From assembly GCA_903933475.1 (NCBI GenBank), contig CAIZKE010000266.1, forward strand, positions 1 to 9,027: a DNA stretch of 9,027 nt, read 5' to 3'. Both the position numbers and the translations under genes were made by a program. The notes under the pieces were generated by a model that did no database searches, had not been told where the DNA came from, and saw only the letters and a program-made list of their open reading frames with translations. The first letter of the stretch is position 1; the number at the start of each line of letters is the position of its first letter. This stretch comes from an uncultured Alphaproteobacteria bacterium. Its GTDB lineage: Bacteria > Pseudomonadota > Alphaproteobacteria > Caulobacterales > Caulobacteraceae. Shown piece after piece: positions 5,913-9,027 of the stretch.

Positions 5913-5929
5913 GTCCGGTTGATCCGGAC
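5913..5929. repeat. perfect inverted repeat upstream of exbB
   Basis: GTCCGG (5913-5918) and CCGGAC (5924-5929) flank TTGAT. A shorter palindrome, GTCC-A-GGAC (5903-5911), lies immediately before it. It could be an operator for a dimeric repressor or a small transcript hairpin. No T-tract follows, so a terminator is unlikely. Confidence 0.45.
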
Positions 5930-5983
5930 GGTTCCGGGGGGCGGAGGTGGGCCATTCATTTGGGGTAGAGACGCTCTCGCGTG

Positions 5984-6012
5984 GCGACCCTTAGGTCCAA
6001 ACGTGCTAGACC
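5984..6012 (+). promoter_or_regulatory. weak candidate promoter for exbB
   Basis: GCTAGACC (6005-6012) matches 7 of 8 positions of the Caulobacter-type -10 GCTANAWC. At the allowed distance upstream the -35 is poor (GCGACCC, 5984-5990, 4 of 7). The start would lie only about 12-15 bases before the exbB ATG, leaving room for little more than the ribosome binding site. An activator may be needed, or the true promoter may lie further up. Confidence 0.3.
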
Positions 6013-6031
6013 AACCAGGAACTGGCGACAA

Positions 6032-6928
6032 ATGATCGACATCAAATTCAAGACACCCTTCATCGCTCTCATTGGTGCCGTGGCGCTGATGGCGAGCGCT
6101 CCGGCCTTTGCGCAGGCGCCCGCGCCTGCTGCCGAGGCTGCTGCTGCTGTTGCTACTGCCGACGCAGCCGCCCCCGCCCTAACCCCAGCCGAGCCCGTCG
6201 CGGCTGCTGAATCGGCTGACCCGCCGCAGATGGAGAATGCCGGCAAGCTCACCGTCATGGGCATGTTCGGTAGCGCCACCCTCGTCGTGAAGGCGGTGAT
6301 GATCGGCCTGATCCTCGCCTCGATGGTCTCCTGGTTCCTGCTTGTGACCAAGATGATCGAGTTCAACGGCATGGAGAAGGTCGCCAATGGCTTCATGGAC
6401 GCCTTCCGCGGTGCCAAGAACTATTCGGAGGCGGGTCGTATTGCCCTCTCCGAGGACTTCGCAGGTAATCCGCTGGCCGACATGGCCGCCGCGGCCGTCC
6501 AGGAAGTCGAACTGTCCCGTCAGGCAGGCCTGAATATCTCCGGCGAACACCGGGAAACCACCCTTCATCGGGCGGAAGGCGCTGTGAATGCGGTGCAGGC
6601 GACCCTCGGTAAGCGCCTGTCGTCGGGAATGCAGTTCCTGGCCTCGGTCGGTTCGGGCGGTCCGTTCATCGGCCTGTTCGGTACCGTGTACGGGATCATG
6701 AACTCGTTCATCGGCATCGCGAACACCAACACCACCAACCTGGCCGTCGTGGCGCCCGGCATCGCCGAAGCCCTGCTGGCCACTGGTATTGGTCTGTTCG
6801 CCGCTATCCCGGCGGTTATCTTCTACAACTACTTCCAGTCCCGCATCTCGGGCTTTGGCGGTCGTTCGGAATCCTTCGTGGCTGAACTGATGAACAGCCT
6901 CTCGCGGCAGCTCGACAAGGGGGCTTGA
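6032..6928 (+). CDS. exbB: ExbB, proton channel of the TonB energy-transducing complex
   Basis: This 298-residue inner-membrane protein forms the pentameric proton channel that, with ExbD, energises TonB. Residues 1-27 are a signal peptide with an AFA-Q cleavage site, followed by an Ala/Pro-rich periplasmic stretch (28-66). Such an N-terminal extension is seen in some alphaproteobacterial ExbB proteins and is absent from E. coli ExbB (244 aa). Three membrane helices lie at about 84-105, 200-228 and 243-268. Family motifs are GPFIGLFGTVYGIMNSF (210-226) and APGIAEALLATGIGLFAAIP (241-260), including the channel-lining Thr251 and Glu246. ATG 6032 is chosen because it opens the signal peptide and follows AGGA (6017-6020); the upstream in-frame GTG at 5981 would bury it. 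TolQ and MotA are relatives, but exbD and tonB follow directly. First gene of the operon. Confidence 0.95.
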   Translation: MIDIKFKTPFIALIGAVALMASAPAFAQAPAPAAEAAAAVATADAAAPALTPAEPVAAAESADPPQMENAGKLTVMGMFGSATLVVKAVMIGLILASMVSWFLLVTKMIEFNGMEKVANGFMDAFRGAKNYSEAGRIALSEDFAGNPLADMAAAAVQEVELSRQAGLNISGEHRETTLHRAEGAVNAVQATLGKRLSSGMQFLASVGSGGPFIGLFGTVYGIMNSFIGIANTNTTNLAVVAPGIAEALLATGIGLFAAIPAVIFYNYFQSRISGFGGRSESFVAELMNSLSRQLDKGA

Positions 6929-6933
6929 TCCAG

Positions 6934-7371
6934 ATGGGATCCAAACTCTCAGGTTCTGGGGGTGGCAAGTACGCGGTAGAGGCGAACAGCGAGATCAACG
7001 TGACTCCCTTCGTGGACATCATGTTGGTTCTCCTGATCATCTTCATGGTGGCGGCGCCCATGGCGGCCGTGAACGTGAAGATCGCCCTGCCGAATGCGGT
7101 TGCGAAACCGGCCACAAATCCCCCCAAGCCGGTCTACATCTCGATCCAGCCGGGCGGGCGTCTCTTTATCGGGGACATCGGCACTGACCTGGCTGAACTC
7201 GGAAGCACGCTGCGCATCCAACTGGGTGAGAAGCGGAGCCCCGAGAAGGAGCGGATCTATATCCGCGCCGACAAGGACGTGATGTATGGCGACTTCATGG
7301 GTGTCATGAACTCGCTCCAGGACAATGGCTTCTACAGCGTGGCCCTCGTCGGCGAAGACAAGAAGGACTGA
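6934..7371 (+). CDS. exbD: ExbD, biopolymer transport protein of the TonB complex
   Basis: This 145-residue inner-membrane protein pairs with ExbB and couples proton flow to TonB movement. After a short Gly/Ser-rich cytoplasmic tail comes INVTPFVDIMLVLLIIFMV (21-39), the single membrane helix. Asp28 in it corresponds to the essential proton-carrying Asp25 of E. coli ExbD. The rest is a periplasmic domain with typical VYISIQPGGRLFIGD and RIYIRADKDVMYGDFMGVM segments. I prefer ATG 6934, 10 bases after GGGGG (6919-6923). A TTG at 6925 overlapping the exbB stop is in frame but sits directly against the ribosome binding site. The gene is 5 bases from exbB and 10 from tonB, so the three are surely one transcript. 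The DIMLVLLIIFMV helix and the neighbours favour ExbD over TolR. Confidence 0.95.
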   Translation: MGSKLSGSGGGKYAVEANSEINVTPFVDIMLVLLIIFMVAAPMAAVNVKIALPNAVAKPATNPPKPVYISIQPGGRLFIGDIGTDLAELGSTLRIQLGEKRSPEKERIYIRADKDVMYGDFMGVMNSLQDNGFYSVALVGEDKKD

Positions 7372-7381
7372 GGGGCGGAGC

Positions 7382-8071
7382 ATGGCTGAAGATATCACCC
7401 ACCCCATCCACAACCCCTTCGACGTCCCACCGCCGAAGCGTGGCAAGGGTTTCCTGATCGCGGGCCTTATGGCCGTGCTTCTCCACGTCATCCTCGGCGT
7501 GGTGCTCTGGAAGCAGCGGTTCGAAATGACTGTCAGGGAATACTCCGACGACGTGACGGATGTGGCGATCATCAAGCCGATGGCCCCGCCGCCGCCGCCG
7601 CCGCCGCCGCCGCCCAACACGCCGCCGCCGCCGCCGCCCAAGCTGCAGCCGCGTCCGCCTGTTGCGTTGCCCAACGCTCCGACCATCCCGCCCTTGCCGG
7701 TTCCCCCGGTCGAGAAGCGGATCGAGGAGCCCAAGCCGCCCGCGCCGGCTCCCGAGCCGCCACGGCCGTCGGTGATCACCAACCCCGACTGGGCCCGCAA
7801 GCCCTCCGGCGAGGACATCGCTCGTTACTATCCAGACCGTGCCCTGCGCATGGAAGTGGAAGGCCGGGCGACTCTGAGCTGCAAGGTGTCCGCCAAGGGC
7901 ACCCTTGAGGGCTGCTCGGTCGTCTCCGAGGATCCGGCTGACCAGGACTTTGGTTCGGCCGCCTTGCGGATGAGCAAGCTCTTCAAGATGCGCCCCCAGA
8001 CCCGGGATGGCGCACCTGTCGAAGGTGGTACGGTCCGGATCCCCCTGAGCTTCCGTCTCCCCAAGGACTGA
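7382..8071 (+). CDS. tonB: TonB energy transducer
   Basis: This 229-residue protein spans the periplasm and passes energy from ExbB-ExbD to TonB-dependent outer-membrane receptors, such as those for siderophores, vitamin B12 or carbohydrates. An N-terminal cytoplasmic tail (1-22) precedes one membrane helix (about 24-43) containing His35, which plausibly corresponds to the functionally important His20 of E. coli TonB. Residues 66-129 are proline-rich, with ten consecutive prolines (69-78) and six more (81-86). The C-terminal domain (about 145-227) has the family YPDRALRMEVEGRATLSCKV start (YPDRAL, 150-155), the SVVSEDP block and the final VRIPLSFRLP strand. Cys167 and Cys178 lie in what should be adjacent strands and may form a disulfide. 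AGGGG (7371-7375) serves as ribosome binding site 6 bases before ATG 7382. Last gene of the operon. Confidence 0.95.
   Translation: MAEDITHPIHNPFDVPPPKRGKGFLIAGLMAVLLHVILGVVLWKQRFEMTVREYSDDVTDVAIIKPMAPPPPPPPPPPNTPPPPPPKLQPRPPVALPNAPTIPPLPVPPVEKRIEEPKPPAPAPEPPRPSVITNPDWARKPSGEDIARYYPDRALRMEVEGRATLSCKVSAKGTLEGCSVVSEDPADQDFGSAALRMSKLFKMRPQTRDGAPVEGGTVRIPLSFRLPKD
7586..7639 (+). repeat. in-frame CCG trinucleotide tract within tonB
   Basis: Nine perfect CCG codons (7586-7612) and one CCC are followed by AAC ACG, then five CCG codons and one CCC (7622-7639). They encode ten and six consecutive prolines in the periplasmic spacer. Slippage would change spacer length in steps of one proline without breaking the frame. 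Confidence 0.95.
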
Positions 8072-8091
8072 TCTCAGAGGAAACCAGGTTC

Positions 8092-8129
8092 AGAGCCCCG
8101 GGGGTCCGCCTCCGGGGCTCTTTTCTTTT
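8092..8129 (+). terminator. rho-independent terminator of exbB-exbD-tonB
   Basis: The stem GAGCCCCGG (8093-8101) pairs perfectly with CCGGGGCTC (8112-8120), and A8092 can pair with T8121. The loop is 10 bases. TTTTCTTTT (8121-8129) follows at once. It lies 20 bases after the tonB stop. Confidence 0.93.
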
Positions 8130-8143
8130 GGACACGCCGCCGC

Positions 8144-8172
8144 TTGATCGACGCCCCGGCGACGACTAGAAG
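8144..8172 (+). promoter_or_regulatory. candidate promoter for tRNA-His
   Basis: TTGATCG (8144-8150) is followed after 14 bases by ACTAGAAG (8165-8172), which matches 6 of 8 positions of GCTANAWC. Transcription would start near 8180, just before the tRNA at 8189. Because the tonB terminator lies upstream, the tRNA needs its own promoter, which supports this site. Confidence 0.4.
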
Positions 8173-8188
8173 CTAGCTTCCGCGATGC

Positions 8189-8265
8189 GCCGCCTTAGCT
8201 CAGTTGGTTAGAGCGCTAGATTGTGGCTCTAGAGGTCCCCCGTTCGAACCGGGGAGGTGGTACCA
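8189..8265 (+). tRNA. tRNA-His (anticodon GTG), alphaproteobacterial type without G-1
   Basis: A 77-nt cloverleaf with encoded CCA folds. Acceptor GCCGCCT pairs with AGGTGGT, D stem is GCTC/GAGC, anticodon stem CTAGA/TCTAG encloses TTGTGGC giving anticodon GTG, and the T arm is CCCCG-TTCGAAC-CGGGG. The base before G1 is C (8188), not the near-universal G-1; the discriminator is A73 rather than C; and the first pair is a G1-U72 wobble. This set of features is established for a group of alphaproteobacteria including Caulobacter crescentus, whose histidyl-tRNA synthetase has changed to match. Confidence 0.96.
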
Positions 8266-8315
8266 TCGCGAATTCCCAGGCCAGCCCGCAGGGCCAGCCC
8301 CGATCCGGCAAGGCC

Positions 8316-8684
8316 ATGACTGAGGACCCTCCCAAGCGCCGTACCCTGAGCCTCAAGCCCGGCGTGCAGGTTACCCGTCCGCTGGGGCCTCAGCCCCTGA
8401 TACCGCTAAGGGCAGGCAAGCCGGGCCGCCCGCCCCGGGCCCCTCGTCCGTTCAGCCCGCCCCAGCCCGTGGAACGCCCTACCCACGGCTGGAAGTGCAA
8501 GCCCTGCGGCGCCTTCTTTGATCCGCCCGCAGAGGGACCGGACGACGAAGTGGTCCGTTGCCCGGACTGCAATGCCCGGATCGGTGTTGCCGGGGACTTC
8601 CGCCAGACACCGCCTCCGGCCCGGCTCCGGGCCCGGCCCATGCGCCACGGACCGCGGCTCGACCGGGACGCGGCAGAGGTCTAG
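8316..8684 (+). CDS. hypothetical protein with a four-cysteine zinc ribbon
   Basis: I do not recognise this 122-residue protein. The N-terminal half (1-57) is basic and proline-rich, probably disordered, and begins with PKRRTLSLKPG. Residues 58-94 form a likely zinc ribbon: WKCKPCG (Cys61, Cys64) and VRCPDCNARIG (Cys82, Cys85), with 17 residues between the knuckles. The C-terminus (95-122) is again Arg/Pro-rich. The charge and the zinc site suggest nucleic-acid or ribosome contact, which is only inference. ATG 8316 has a short AAGG (8310-8313) ahead of it; the frame is open further upstream, but that part overlaps tRNA-His. It starts 50 bases after the tRNA with no terminator or clear promoter between, so it may be co-transcribed with it. 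The stop TAG (8682-8684) is followed by the next gene in 31 bases. Confidence 0.7.
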   Translation: MTEDPPKRRTLSLKPGVQVTRPLGPQPLIPLRAGKPGRPPRAPRPFSPPQPVERPTHGWKCKPCGAFFDPPAEGPDDEVVRCPDCNARIGVAGDFRQTPPPARLRARPMRHGPRLDRDAAEV

Positions 8685-8715
8685 TCTGGCCCTCAGCCGC
8701 CAGCCGAGGTCCGCC

Positions 8716-9027
8716 ATGCCCCTCCGTCGACAGTCCCCGGTCCTGACGACCCTCCGCGAGACGAACCACCCCTACCTGACCGGCGCCTGGACCCCTCTCC
8801 ACGAGGAGGTGGACCTTCCGGATCCAGAGGTCATCGAGGGCCGTATCCCCGAGGACCTCGAAGGCGTCTACCTGCGCAATACCGAGAACCCGGTCCATCA
8901 GCCCCTGGGGCGCTATCACCCGTTCGACGGCGACGGGATGATCCACAGGATGGTCTTCCGGGGCGGACGCGCCAGCTATGCCAATCGCTTCGTGCGCACC
9001 CGCGGCTTCCAGGCCGAGCAGGAGGCA
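8716..9027 (+). CDS. carotenoid oxygenase family protein, 5' part
   Basis: This frame starts at ATG 8716 and runs open to the window edge, giving 104 residues. They match the N-terminus of the carotenoid cleavage oxygenase (RPE65/lignostilbene dioxygenase) family, non-haem iron enzymes that split conjugated double bonds of carotenoids, apocarotenoids or stilbenes with O2. Recognisable parts are GRIPEDLEGVYLRNTENP (residues 42-59), YHPFDGDGMIHRMVF (67-81) and YANRFVRTRGFQAEQEA (88-104). The NTENP form, where plant enzymes usually have NGPNP, suggests the bacterial stilbene/apocarotenoid branch, though that is tentative. Family members are about 480-500 residues, and the four iron-binding histidines lie beyond the edge, so activity cannot be judged. 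GAGGT (8706-8710) is a good ribosome binding site. It follows the zinc-ribbon gene by 31 bases. Confidence 0.9.
   Translation, partial: MPLRRQSPVLTTLRETNHPYLTGAWTPLHEEVDLPDPEVIEGRIPEDLEGVYLRNTENPVHQPLGRYHPFDGDGMIHRMVFRGGRASYANRFVRTRGFQAEQEA

Larger units (their letters stand above)
5590..6031. other. 442-bp intergenic region upstream of exbB
   Basis: This divergent region lies between the minus-strand secreted-protein gene and exbB. I find no credible gene in it: the frames that are open are short, low in conserved character, and lack ribosome binding sites. It contains two pairs of direct repeats and one perfect inverted repeat (5821-5929, listed separately) and a -10-like box near exbB. 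It must hold the promoters of both flanking genes. No Fur-box-like GATAATGATAATC pattern was seen by eye. Confidence 0.6.

Noticed and set aside
5590..6031. Fur-box control of the exbB operon
   Set aside because: Expected from the function, but no AT-rich GATAAT-type palindrome is visible in the region.
5787..6035. Short open frames in the region before exbB on either strand
   Set aside because: They lack ribosome binding sites and conserved motifs, and overlap the repeats and the exbB start. They look like chance frames in GC-rich DNA.
7586..7639. CRISPR-like or satellite array
   Set aside because: It is a simple CCG codon repeat inside tonB, with no spacers or conserved repeat units.
6949..7818. 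A 289-residue minus-strand frame opposite exbD and tonB with a long glycine run
   Set aside because: The glycine run is the complement of the tonB proline codons. The frame overlaps two clear genes and has no family features.

Overview
The window is high-GC chromosomal DNA with alphaproteobacterial character, most likely from the order Caulobacterales (a Phenylobacterium- or Caulobacter-like genome). The evidence is the housekeeping order DUF2948 - hisD - UPF0262 - infA - maf - short RNase E/G - yacG, several promoter-like sites resembling the Caulobacter form (TTGaCgS, 10-14 bases, GCTANAWC), a tRNA-His of the alphaproteobacterial type lacking G-1, and an ExbB with an N-terminal signal peptide. 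This is inferred from sequence features, not from a database match.

Layout. Bases 1-169 hold a REP-like cluster of GC-rich inverted repeats. A minus-strand tRNA-Thr(GGT) follows at 170-244. A probable small basic protein (359-520) precedes the plus-strand cluster: DUF2948 (552-989), hisD (1076-2362), UPF0262 (2413-2892), infA (3022-3240), maf (3248-3826), a shortened RNase E/G (3823-4863) and yacG (4874-5041). infA to yacG are packed with 7 bp, a 4-base overlap and 10 bp between them, and read as one operon behind a candidate promoter near 2923-2948. tRNA-Phe(GAA) at 5108-5183 has its own candidate promoter. A convergent minus-strand gene (5275-5589) encodes a small secreted cysteine-containing protein.

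A 442-bp non-coding stretch with short direct and inverted repeats separates that gene from exbB (6032-6928), exbD (6934-7371) and tonB (7382-8071). These form a compact operon closed by a strong rho-independent terminator (8092-8129). Its products are the inner-membrane energy-transducing complex that powers TonB-dependent outer-membrane receptors. tRNA-His(GTG) at 8189-8265 is followed by an unrecognised zinc-ribbon protein (8316-8684) and by the 5' part of a carotenoid-oxygenase family gene (8716 to the window edge).

The gene set is mostly core metabolism, translation, RNA turnover and envelope energisation. I found no phage, transposon, CRISPR or defence system and no convincing new multi-gene system. 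The points most worth checking are the RNase E/G homologue, which lacks recognisable 5'-sensor and zinc-link motifs and has Asp where the enzyme family has its active-site Asn; the repeat-bearing leader of exbB; the long CCG/proline tract in TonB; and the unrecognised small proteins.
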